NCBI GenBank assembly: GCA_002448495.1
Contig: DJYL01000177.1
Coordinates: forward strand, 17,102-24,663
DNA: 7,562 nucleotides
Reading direction: 5' to 3'
Source: Pseudoselenomonas ruminantium
Lineage (GTDB): Bacteria; Bacillota; Negativicutes; Selenomonadales; Selenomonadaceae
Shown here: one piece after another, positions 1-6,400 of the stretch
Layout: every line of letters starts with the position of its first letter
Numbering within the stretch: position 1 is the first letter of the stretch
Translations under genes and position numbers: made by a program
The notes under the pieces: model-generated
Databases searched by the model: none
Seen by the model: only the letters and a program-made list of their open reading frames with translations
Told to the model about the DNA's origin: nothing

Positions 1-678
1 CTGGAAGTAAAGCCGGGGCAGATGATTGCCTTTGTCGGTCCCAGTGGTGCGGGCAAATCCACTATTGCCAATCTTATCCCGCGTTTTTATGAAATAAACA
101 GCGGTGCTATATCCATTGATGGACACGATATCCGGGAAGTGACCGTGGCGTCTCTGCGAGAGCAGATTGGTATTGTGCCGCAGGAAACCATGCTGTTTTC
201 GACTACGGTGATGGAAAATATCCGTTATGGCCGTCTGAATGCCACGGATGAGGAAGTTATCGAAGCGGCCAAAGCGGCCAATGCGGATGTGTTTATCCGG
301 GAATTGCCGCAGGGGTATGATACACCGATTGGTGAACGGGGGCTGAATCTGTCCGGCGGTCAGCGTCAGCGTATGTCCATTGCTAGGGCAATTCTCAAAA
401 ATCCCCGGATTCTGATTCTCGATGAAGCTACATCTGCTTTGGATACGGAAAGCGAAAAAATCGTGCAGGCGGCGCTGGACTCTCTGATGGTGGGGCGTAC
501 TTCTTTCGTTATTGCACACCGGCTTTCCACGATATTTAATGCCGATCAAATTTATGTCATCGATGGCGGCAGAATAAAAGAACATGGCACACATGAAGAA
601 CTGTTGGCGAAGGACGGCTTGTACAGCCATCTTTACAACATTCAGTTCAGTAAGGCTGCTGTGCCAGAAGGGGCATAA
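1..678 (+). CDS. msbA: MsbA-type lipid A export ABC transporter, C-terminal ATPase domain (5' partial)
   Basis: The reading frame is open from base 1, so the gene begins upstream; the visible 225 residues are a complete nucleotide-binding domain of an ABC exporter. Seen directly: Walker A GPSGAGKS (bases 37-60), Q-loop glutamine (181-183), signature LSGGQ (349-363), Walker B ILILDE (ending at 426) with the catalytic Glu at 424-426, and the switch histidine in IAHRLS (517-519). This is the exporter half-transporter pattern; MsbA-family proteins are usually about 580 residues with an N-terminal six-helix membrane domain, here missing. MsbA dimers in the inner membrane flip the lipid A-core precursor to the outer leaflet using ATP. 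The ATPase domain alone cannot separate MsbA from other lipid or drug exporters; the assignment rests on the fusion gene for Kdo transfer and lipid A phosphorylation starting 5 nt after its stop. All ATPase motifs are intact. Confidence 0.85.
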   Translation: MEVKPGQMIAFVGPSGAGKSTIANLIPRFYEINSGAISIDGHDIREVTVASLREQIGIVPQETMLFSTTVMENIRYGRLNATDEEVIEAAKAANADVFIRELPQGYDTPIGERGLNLSGGQRQRMSIARAILKNPRILILDEATSALDTESEKIVQAALDSLMVGRTSFVIAHRLSTIFNADQIYVIDGGRIKEHGTHEELLAKDGLYSHLYNIQFSKAAVPEGA

Positions 679-683
679 GACTA

Positions 684-3170
684 ATGCAAATCCTTTACAA
701 TTTAGCGGCGATTTTGGTCGTCATATTGATTATTCCGGTGTTTATGATCCGTTCGGTTCGGGAAAAAGGCTTCGTGGAGCGCATCCGTCAAAGTCTTGGC
801 TTTTATCCGGAACATACGCTGGAAAAAGTTGCCAAAAAGCACTGTATCTGGGTACATGCGGCTTCTGTGGGTGAGATTGTTGCCACAAGCCCGCTGATTA
901 AGGAATTCCATAAGGAATTCCCGCAGACCCCGATTCTGGTATCGGTAGTGACTACCAGCGGCTATGAAATGGCCAACCGCATCATCAAGGACGCGGATGC
1001 CATTATCTATTTTCCTCTGGATCTGCCGTTTTTGGCAGGCAGTGTGGTGCGTCGGATTCACCCCAGAGTTTTCCTGCCGGTAGAAACGGAATTATGGCCG
1101 AATTTCCTGAAGACGGCCCGCAAGATGCACATTCCGGTGATGATGGTCAATGGCCGTATCAGTGACCGCAGCGTGAAGCAGTATAAATACCTGAACAGCC
1201 TGCTCTCCGATATGATTGGTACGGTGACGAAGTTTGCCATGCAGTCGGATATTGATGCCGATTACATCATGCGCCTGGGGGCGCCGCCGGAACTCGTGAC
1301 GGTGACGGGAAATACGAAATTTGACCAGACTTACACCGATGTAAGCCCTGCGGAAAAGGCCGAGATTATTCAGGCAATGGGGCTTTCCAAAGCGGAAGGG
1401 ATACTTTTAGCCGGTTCTACGCATCGCGGGGAAGAGGCCTATGTATTGAAGGCTTTTGCAGCGGTGCGGGAAAAACATGCAAAGGCCAAATTGGTCATTG
1501 CACCCCGCGAACTTTTGCGTACGCAGGAGGTTATTCACCTCTGCAAGCGGGCGGGCTTTACGGTATCTACCCGTACACAGCAGCAGGCAAACGGCCCGCA
1601 GGATGCCGATATCGTCATTTTGGATACCATTGGCGAATTGGGGAAGGTGTACAGTGTGGGCGATGTGGTCTACGTGGGCGGCAGTTTGATTCCCCATGGC
1701 GGTCATAATATTTTGGAACCGGCAGCTCATGGCAAGGCCATTATTGTGGGCCATTATATGTTCAACTTCAAGGATACGCATGCCTTGTTCAAAAAGCGCG
1801 ATGCCTGCATTACGGTTAATGATGAGCAGGAATTGGCCGTGGAGACGGTGCGGCTTTTTGATGATGCTGAACATCGTCACCGTTTGGAAGCCGAAACACT
1901 GGCTATCGTAGGTGAAAATAAGGGAGCCTCCCGCAAGTCCGCCCTGATTTTGCGCGACACACTGGAAACATACGAAAGCCGTCCGGAAAATCGCCAGCGG
2001 GCCCGTTCTACGCAGAAAATAAACAATTTCCAGACTTACTTTATTGATTTGGTTCATCTCAAAGAAGTAGATGGTGTGATGGAGCATATCCTTACGGCGA
2101 TTCTTTATCTCTTTTCCAAGATTTATGCGTTGTTGGTGGATATTAAGCTTTGGGGTTACCATCATGGTGTATTCAGCCAGAAGAAGCTGGATTGTTTCGT
2201 TATTAGTCTGGGCAATGTCACCGTGGGCGGTACGGGTAAAACGCCTACCGCCCAGAGACTGGCCAAAGATATTCGGGATATGGGCTACAAGGTCGTTATC
2301 CTCAATCGTGGTTATCGAGCCAAGTGGCATGGCAAAGTCGGTATTGTCTCCGATGGACAGCGTCTGCACATGACGGCTGCGGATGCCGGGGATGAAGCCT
2401 TCATGCTGGCCAAGCATCTGCCGGAAGTTCCGGTGTTAATCGGTGCTGACCGTTCGGTCACAGGGCAGTATGCCATCGAAAATTTTGGCGCGGAAGTGGC
2501 CATTCTGGACGATGGCTTCCAGCATTGGCAGCTGGAGAGGGATATGGATATCCTGCTGGTCGATGCGGTTAATGTTTTCGGCAATGGATATATGCTTCCC
2601 CGAGGAACTCTGCGGGAACCCATTTCCCATATCAGCCGGGCCGATGTGTGTCTGCTGACCAAGGTGGATCAGGCGGCAGCCGGTTCCCGCGAATTTATTC
2701 GGGAGACCGTACATCGTTATAACCAGGAGGCGCAGATTGTGGAAAGTATTCATCAGCCCCGCCGCTTCATTCCTCTGGCAGATTGGTATGTGGATATTGC
2801 AGGGGACGGCATAGATGTAAATACCATGCGGGGCCGGAAAATCATGGCGGTTTCGGCCATCGGCAACCCTGCTTCCTTTGAACAGACACTGTCTGATCTA
2901 GGGATAACCATTATTGAAAGCCTGCGTTATCCTGACCATCACGATTACAGCATGCAGGAAATGGCGGATATTCTCCATCAGGCACAGCGTATGGGGGCAG
3001 AAGCCATCGTGATTACGGAAAAGGATGCCGTAAAAATTCCCATGGAAGTCATTCATGCGGGGATTTCCGTTCCCGTATATGTTATCTGTGTGGAGGTTAA
3101 TTTCCAGCAGGGAAAAGACGAATTCAAGACACTTTTGGCGCAGCGTTTGGCGTCTAAGCTGGGCAAGTGA
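684..3170 (+). CDS. waaA-lpxK: Bifunctional Kdo transferase / tetraacyldisaccharide 4'-kinase (WaaA-LpxK fusion)
   Basis: One uninterrupted 828-residue protein joins two lipid A enzymes. Residues 1-430 are WaaA/KdtA, which transfers Kdo from CMP-Kdo to lipid IVA: a hydrophobic anchor at about 2-22, ASVGE with the expected catalytic Glu64, ETELWPN (134-140), NGRISDRS (156-163), GNTKFD (209-214), AGSTHRGEE (243-251), IAPRE (272-276) and GGSLIPHGGHNILEPAA (332-348). Residues about 450-828 are LpxK, which phosphorylates the 4' position of the disaccharide to give lipid IVA: a membrane-associating helix near 466-487, P-loop GNVTVGGTGKTP (510-521), GDE (569-571, likely catalytic Asp570), LDDGFQH (608-614), YPDHHDY (749-755) and ITEKD (777-781). 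Both halves are near full family length and keep their key residues, so both are predicted active. The ATG at 684 follows AAGGGG (668-673), 5 nt after the msbA stop. Both active sites should face the cytoplasm. Confidence 0.95.
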   Translation: MQILYNLAAILVVILIIPVFMIRSVREKGFVERIRQSLGFYPEHTLEKVAKKHCIWVHAASVGEIVATSPLIKEFHKEFPQTPILVSVVTTSGYEMANRIIKDADAIIYFPLDLPFLAGSVVRRIHPRVFLPVETELWPNFLKTARKMHIPVMMVNGRISDRSVKQYKYLNSLLSDMIGTVTKFAMQSDIDADYIMRLGAPPELVTVTGNTKFDQTYTDVSPAEKAEIIQAMGLSKAEGILLAGSTHRGEEAYVLKAFAAVREKHAKAKLVIAPRELLRTQEVIHLCKRAGFTVSTRTQQQANGPQDADIVILDTIGELGKVYSVGDVVYVGGSLIPHGGHNILEPAAHGKAIIVGHYMFNFKDTHALFKKRDACITVNDEQELAVETVRLFDDAEHRHRLEAETLAIVGENKGASRKSALILRDTLETYESRPENRQRARSTQKINNFQTYFIDLVHLKEVDGVMEHILTAILYLFSKIYALLVDIKLWGYHHGVFSQKKLDCFVISLGNVTVGGTGKTPTAQRLAKDIRDMGYKVVILNRGYRAKWHGKVGIVSDGQRLHMTAADAGDEAFMLAKHLPEVPVLIGADRSVTGQYAIENFGAEVAILDDGFQHWQLERDMDILLVDAVNVFGNGYMLPRGTLREPISHISRADVCLLTKVDQAAAGSREFIRETVHRYNQEAQIVESIHQPRRFIPLADWYVDIAGDGIDVNTMRGRKIMAVSAIGNPASFEQTLSDLGITIIESLRYPDHHDYSMQEMADILHQAQRMGAEAIVITEKDAVKIPMEVIHAGISVPVYVICVEVNFQQGKDEFKTLLAQRLASKLGK
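1965..2033 (+). other. Interdomain linker of the WaaA-LpxK fusion
   Basis: This encodes about residues 428-450, between the end of the WaaA fold and the start of LpxK-like sequence. It is polar and charged, with several Arg, Gln, Asn and Ser, and carries neither a stop nor a frame change. The exact borders are inferred from where the family motifs end and begin. A stand-alone LpxK typically has about 55 residues before its P-loop, which places the LpxK start near residue 455. Confidence 0.5.
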
Positions 3171-3191
3171 CAGAAAGATAAGAGGCAGATT

Positions 3192-3920
3192 ATGAAGGTA
3201 TTATGTGTTATTCCTGCGCGTTACGCGTCCACCCGCCTGCCGGGCAAACCCTTGAAGGATATTGCCGGCAAGCCGATGGTCTGCCGGGTCTATGACCGGG
3301 CTGTACAGGCAAAGAAAGTATCGGAAACGATTGTAGCTACCGATGATGAACGCATCGTGACTGCGGTAGAAGCGAACGGAGGCAGGGCCATGATGACCAG
3401 AGCTGATCATCCTACGGGCACGGACAGGCTCGCAGAAGTGGCAGCAGCTTTTCCCGACGTGGATTTAATCATCAATGTACAGGGAGATGAACCCTTGATT
3501 GAGCCGGGGCTTATTGATGAACTGGCAGCTGTTTTTGAAACGGACAGCGAGCTGAAGATGGCTACGGTCAAGACCTTGATGACGGACAAAGCAGAGATTG
3601 AAAATCCCAATAATGTCAAGGTGGTTACGGATAAGGCAGGCTATGCATTATACTTCTCGCGTTCGGTTATGCCCTATCCGCGCAATGCAGGCTGTCCGGT
3701 ATACAAGCATATTGGCATTTATGCTTATAAACGGGATTTCTTACTGGCGTATGCCCGGATGAACTCCACGCCGCTGGAACAGTCCGAATCTCTTGAACAG
3801 CTCAGGGCGCTGGAAAACGGTTGCAAAATTAAAGTCGTTGAAACAAAGACCAAGTTCGTTGGTGTTGATACGGCGGAAGACCTGGCTAAAGTGAATGAGA
3901 TATATAGAAGTATGAAATAA
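3192..3920 (+). CDS. kdsB: CMP-Kdo synthetase (3-deoxy-manno-octulosonate cytidylyltransferase)
   Basis: The cytoplasmic enzyme activates Kdo with CTP to CMP-Kdo plus pyrophosphate, giving the short-lived donor used by WaaA. At 242 residues it has the usual family length. The nucleotidyltransferase motif [15 protein letters not shown] is at 7-21 (with Arg10 and Lys19 for CTP), followed by ATDDERI (49-55), HPTGTDR (73-79), NVQGDEP with the metal-binding Asp99 (95-101), YFSRSVMPY (154-162), KHIGIYAY (172-179), [16 protein letters not shown] (195-210) and VDTAEDL (225-231, Asp226 the likely second metal ligand). All are canonical KdsB rather than other cytidylyltransferases. The ATG follows TAAGAGG (3179-3185) by 6 nt, and the gene lies 21 nt after the waaA-lpxK stop. 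Nothing is missing or odd. Confidence 0.97.
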   Translation: MKVLCVIPARYASTRLPGKPLKDIAGKPMVCRVYDRAVQAKKVSETIVATDDERIVTAVEANGGRAMMTRADHPTGTDRLAEVAAAFPDVDLIINVQGDEPLIEPGLIDELAAVFETDSELKMATVKTLMTDKAEIENPNNVKVVTDKAGYALYFSRSVMPYPRNAGCPVYKHIGIYAYKRDFLLAYARMNSTPLEQSESLEQLRALENGCKIKVVETKTKFVGVDTAEDLAKVNEIYRSMK

Positions 3921-3948
3921 CGATATAGCTTTATTATGGTTCGAGGTG

Positions 3949-3955
3949 AAAGGAG
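3949..3955 (+). promoter_or_regulatory. Ribosome binding site fixing the kdsA start
   Basis: AAAGGAG ends 8 nt before the ATG at 3964, an ideal spacing. It lies inside the 6-codon extension obtained if the in-frame GTG at 3946 is used, which argues against that upstream start. Confidence 0.85.
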
Positions 3956-3963
3956 CTTTTTTT

Positions 3964-4791
3964 ATGAATAAGGTTAAAATAGGCGATTATGTTGTTGGCG
4001 GAGGCGAGAAGCTGACATTGCTTGCTGGACCTTGCGTGTTGGAAGGGCTTGACCGCTGTCTGCTGATTGGCCGCACTATCAAGGAAATCTGCCAGCGGCT
4101 CGATATTAACTATGTGTTCAAGGCTTCTTTTGATAAGGCGAATCGTTCCTCTTATCACAGTTTTCGTGGGCCGGGACTGAAGAAGGGGCTGGAGATGTTA
4201 AAGACCATCAAGGCAGAACTTGGCGTTCCCGTGGTGACGGATATTCATGAAACTTCGCAGGCTAAGCCTGTGGCTGAGGTAGCGGATATTTTACAGATTC
4301 CGGCATTCCTTTGCCGCCAGACGGATCTTTTGCATGCTGCTGCGCAGACGGGCAAGGTGGTCAATGTGAAGAAAGGACAGTTCCTGGCACCGGAGGATAT
4401 GCGCAATGTAGTGGATAAGCTTCATGAAAGCGGCTGTGACCAGATTATGCTCACGGAGCGCGGTGCGTCCTTTGGCTATCACAATCTCGTTGTGGATATG
4501 CGTTCTCTGCCCATCATGCGCTCCTTTGGCTATCCCGTGGTGATGGATGGTACGCATTCGGTACAGCTGCCCGGCGGCAACGGTACGACTTCAGCAGGCA
4601 ACCGTGAGTATGTGGAATACCTTGTGCGGGCAGCAGTGGCTGCAGGCGTAGATGCACTGTTTTTGGAAGTTCATGATAATCCGGAAGAGGCTCTTTCCGA
4701 TGGTGCCAACATGGTCTATCTGGATAAACTGGAAGACCTGCTGAAAGATGCCGTGGCTATTCACGAAATCGTGCGTCATAAACAGAAGTAA
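3964..4791 (+). CDS. kdsA: Kdo-8-phosphate synthase, metal-dependent type
   Basis: This cytoplasmic TIM-barrel aldolase condenses phosphoenolpyruvate with arabinose-5-phosphate to Kdo-8-phosphate, the committed Kdo step. The product is 275 residues from the ATG at 3964; a GTG at 3946 would add six residues but overlaps the Shine-Dalgarno sequence. Seen in order: AGPCVLEG (21-28), [12 protein letters not shown] (52-63), FRGPG (67-71), TDIHE (92-96), [12 protein letters not shown] (112-123), [10 protein letters not shown] (134-143), [17 protein letters not shown] (164-180), [11 protein letters not shown] (195-205) and FLEVHDNP (233-240). Cys24, His198, Glu235 and Asp246 match the four metal ligands of class II KdsA (Aquifex C11, H185, E222, D233, from memory) with identical spacings of 174, 37 and 11 residues; metal-independent enzymes such as that of E. 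coli have Asn at the Cys position. It sits 43 nt after kdsB and 41 nt before kdsD. Confidence 0.96.
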   Translation: MNKVKIGDYVVGGGEKLTLLAGPCVLEGLDRCLLIGRTIKEICQRLDINYVFKASFDKANRSSYHSFRGPGLKKGLEMLKTIKAELGVPVVTDIHETSQAKPVAEVADILQIPAFLCRQTDLLHAAAQTGKVVNVKKGQFLAPEDMRNVVDKLHESGCDQIMLTERGASFGYHNLVVDMRSLPIMRSFGYPVVMDGTHSVQLPGGNGTTSAGNREYVEYLVRAAVAAGVDALFLEVHDNPEEALSDGANMVYLDKLEDLLKDAVAIHEIVRHKQK

Positions 4792-4820
4792 GCGTTTTTG
4801 TCTGGAGCTTGTGGTAAATT

Positions 4821-4826
4821 GAGGGG
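4821..4826 (+). promoter_or_regulatory. Ribosome binding site supporting a TTG start for kdsD
   Basis: GAGGGG ends 6 nt before the TTG at 4833. The next in-frame ATG would delete the N-terminal helix and part of the SIS domain, so this site decides the start. Confidence 0.75.
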
Positions 4827-4832
4827 ATAAGA

Positions 4833-5810
4833 TTGGTAGATAAGATAAAAGAAGCGGCACTGGAAACGCTGACGATTGAAGCGGATGCCGTGGAAAAACT
4901 CAAAGTACGCATTGATGATGAATTTGTGGCGGCAGTGCAGTGCATTTTGGATTGCAAGGCGCGCGTGGTTGTGACCGGCATGGGCAAATCCGGACATATC
5001 GGCCGCAAGATGGCGGCAACCTTTGCCAGCACGGGAACGCCCGCCTTCTTTATGCACCCCGGCGAAGCCTTTCATGGTGATTTGGGGATGGTGACGGAAA
5101 ACGATGTGGTTATCGCCATTTCCAACAGCGGTGAGTCTACGGAGGTAGTCAATATTCTGCCCATTATCCGCCGTATCGGGGCAACGATTATTGCAATGTG
5201 CGGACGCCGCGATTCCCAGCTGGGAAAAGCGGCTGACCATTTCGTGGATATCGGCGTGGAACGGGAAGCCTGCCCTTTGGGACTGGCGCCTACGGCCAGC
5301 ACTACAGCGACCTTGGCTATGGGGGATGCTCTGGCTATTGCGCTGATGCGTGTACGCGATTTTACCAGTCAGGACTTTGCTTTGTTCCATCCGGGCGGAG
5401 CATTGGGCAGAAAGCTTCTGCTCACCGTCAAAAATGTCATGCATACGGGAGACGAAAACCCCATTGTGCATAAGGATAAGACTGCCAAAGACGCGCTCTT
5501 TATCATGACGGATAAAGGACTCGGTGCAGCTTCTGTTATCGACGACAGCGGCAGACTCGTGGGCATCATTACCGATGGTATCATTCGCCGGGCGCTGGCC
5601 AAGGACTACAAGTTCCTTGATGAAGCCGTGGGGAATATCATGTTTGAGACACCCCTTACCATCAAGCAGGAGGCTATGGCCTCGGCGGCTCTTTCCGTGA
5701 TGGAAAAGCACAAGCCGCGTCCGGTTACGGTATTGCCGGTTATCGATGAGAATAAAATTCCTGTGGGTATTATTCATTTGACTGACCTTTTGCGTCAAGG
5801 AGTGGTATAA
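4833..5810 (+). CDS. kdsD: D-arabinose-5-phosphate isomerase (SIS domain plus CBS pair)
   Basis: The enzyme interconverts ribulose-5-phosphate and arabinose-5-phosphate, supplying the sugar substrate of KdsA. It is 325 residues, close to the 328 of E. coli KdsD, starting at TTG. The SIS fold covers about 35-170 with TGMGKSGHIGRKMAATFAST (48-67), HPGEAFHGDLGM (75-86), ISNSGESTE (96-104), EACPLGLAPTASTTATL (145-161) and FHPGGALGRKL (185-195). Lys52, Glu104, Glu145 and His186 correspond to E. coli Lys59, Glu111, Glu152 and His193 (proposed active-site residues, from memory), all offset by 7. Two CBS domains follow at about 202-258 and 268-325. The first has TDGIIRR (247-253), with Ile250 where TDGDLRR is usual; the second ends LTDLLRQGVV. 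GutQ paralogues share this layout, but the position between kdsA and kdsC makes KdsD much more likely. Confidence 0.94.
   Translation: MVDKIKEAALETLTIEADAVEKLKVRIDDEFVAAVQCILDCKARVVVTGMGKSGHIGRKMAATFASTGTPAFFMHPGEAFHGDLGMVTENDVVIAISNSGESTEVVNILPIIRRIGATIIAMCGRRDSQLGKAADHFVDIGVEREACPLGLAPTASTTATLAMGDALAIALMRVRDFTSQDFALFHPGGALGRKLLLTVKNVMHTGDENPIVHKDKTAKDALFIMTDKGLGAASVIDDSGRLVGIITDGIIRRALAKDYKFLDEAVGNIMFETPLTIKQEAMASAALSVMEKHKPRPVTVLPVIDENKIPVGIIHLTDLLRQGVV
5797..5802 (+). promoter_or_regulatory. Ribosome binding site of kdsC, inside the kdsD 3' end
   Basis: AAGGAG lies within the last codons of kdsD and ends 7 nt before the kdsC ATG. Combined with the TAATG stop-start overlap at 5808-5812, it suggests translational coupling of the isomerase and the phosphatase. 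Confidence 0.8.
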
Positions 5811-6379
5811 TGGAGATTCACAGCAATGCCTTAAAGGCGGCAAAGAAAATAAAACTGGTTATTTTTGATGTAGATGGCGTTCTGACGGATGGCGGCATTT
5901 ATATCGGGGCAAAGGGAGAACTCTATAAGCCCTTTTACTGTCGGGATGGTTTGGGCATAAGTCTTGCCCATAAGTATGGCCTGCAGACTGCAATCATTAC
6001 GGGACGCAAGTCGGAGCAGGTGGCTTTTCGCGCTAAGGAACTGGGAATTTGCCATGTATTTCAGGGCAATTCCGACAAGCGAAGTGCTTATGATGAATTG
6101 AAAGAACGAACCGGACTGAAAGACGAGCAGATTGCCTATATTGGTGATGACCTCATTGACCTGCCCATCATGCTGCAGGTCGGCCTGCCCATGGCTGTAG
6201 CGGATGCAGAGGAGTCTGTCCGTGCGCAGTCACTGGTGGTTTCCGGCAAAAATGGCGGACATGGTGCCGTGCGGGAACTTTTGGAGTTTATTTTCAAGGT
6301 ACATGGCAAGTGGGAAGATATCATGGCAGACTTCCTCTTGCCGGACAGCTTCAGTGAAAACAAAAATTGGAAGCAATAA
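5810..6379 (+). CDS. kdsC: Kdo-8-phosphate phosphatase (HAD superfamily, C0 type)
   Basis: The enzyme hydrolyses Kdo-8-phosphate to Kdo and phosphate, between KdsA and KdsB. At 189 residues it matches the family (about 188 in E. coli) and has no cap domain, as expected for the tetrameric KdsC type. Motif I is FDVDGVLTDG (19-28) with nucleophile Asp20 and acid/base Asp22; motif II is IITGR (62-66, Thr64); motif III is Lys90 in GNSDKRSAY (86-94); motif IV is GDDLIDLP (112-119). The F-x-x-R-D-G-x-G-I segment (42-50), typical of KdsC, is present. The start shares one base with the kdsD stop. The C-terminal tail after about 165 is charged and aromatic; in KdsC proteins the tail closes over a neighbouring active site, but I cannot confirm that here. 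All catalytic residues are intact. Confidence 0.95.
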   Translation: MEIHSNALKAAKKIKLVIFDVDGVLTDGGIYIGAKGELYKPFYCRDGLGISLAHKYGLQTAIITGRKSEQVAFRAKELGICHVFQGNSDKRSAYDELKERTGLKDEQIAYIGDDLIDLPIMLQVGLPMAVADAEESVRAQSLVVSGKNGGHGAVRELLEFIFKVHGKWEDIMADFLLPDSFSENKNWKQ

Positions 6380-6400
6380 CGATTTGGGGGAAGACAATTA

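Noticed and set aside
899..921. Direct repeat of TAAGGAATTCC, period 12
   Set aside because: Two imperfectly coding-neutral copies that encode K-E-F-H-K-E-F inside WaaA; too short for a mobile or regulatory repeat and explained by protein sequence.
1407..2417. 336-codon open frame on the minus strand inside waaA-lpxK
   Set aside because: It lies antisense to a gene with full family motifs in the + frame, has no recognisable domain, and its translation is typical of shadow frames (rich in His, Gln, Arg and Ile).
3921..3963. Possible promoter (TATTAT at 3932-3937) or hairpin hiding the kdsA ribosome binding site (AGCTTT 3927-3932 with GGAGCT 3952-3957)
   Set aside because: No acceptable -35 box is present at the right distance, and the hairpin would have only four Watson-Crick pairs plus two G-U pairs closing a 19-nt loop.
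4785..4832. T-run after the kdsA stop (GCGTTTTTG) as a terminator
   Set aside because: No stable inverted repeat precedes the short T-run, and kdsD follows with a good ribosome binding site, so transcription must continue.
4776..5843. 355-codon open frame on the minus strand covering kdsD
   Set aside because: It is antisense to the well-supported kdsD frame, spans into both neighbouring genes, and has no recognisable motif or plausible ribosome binding site.
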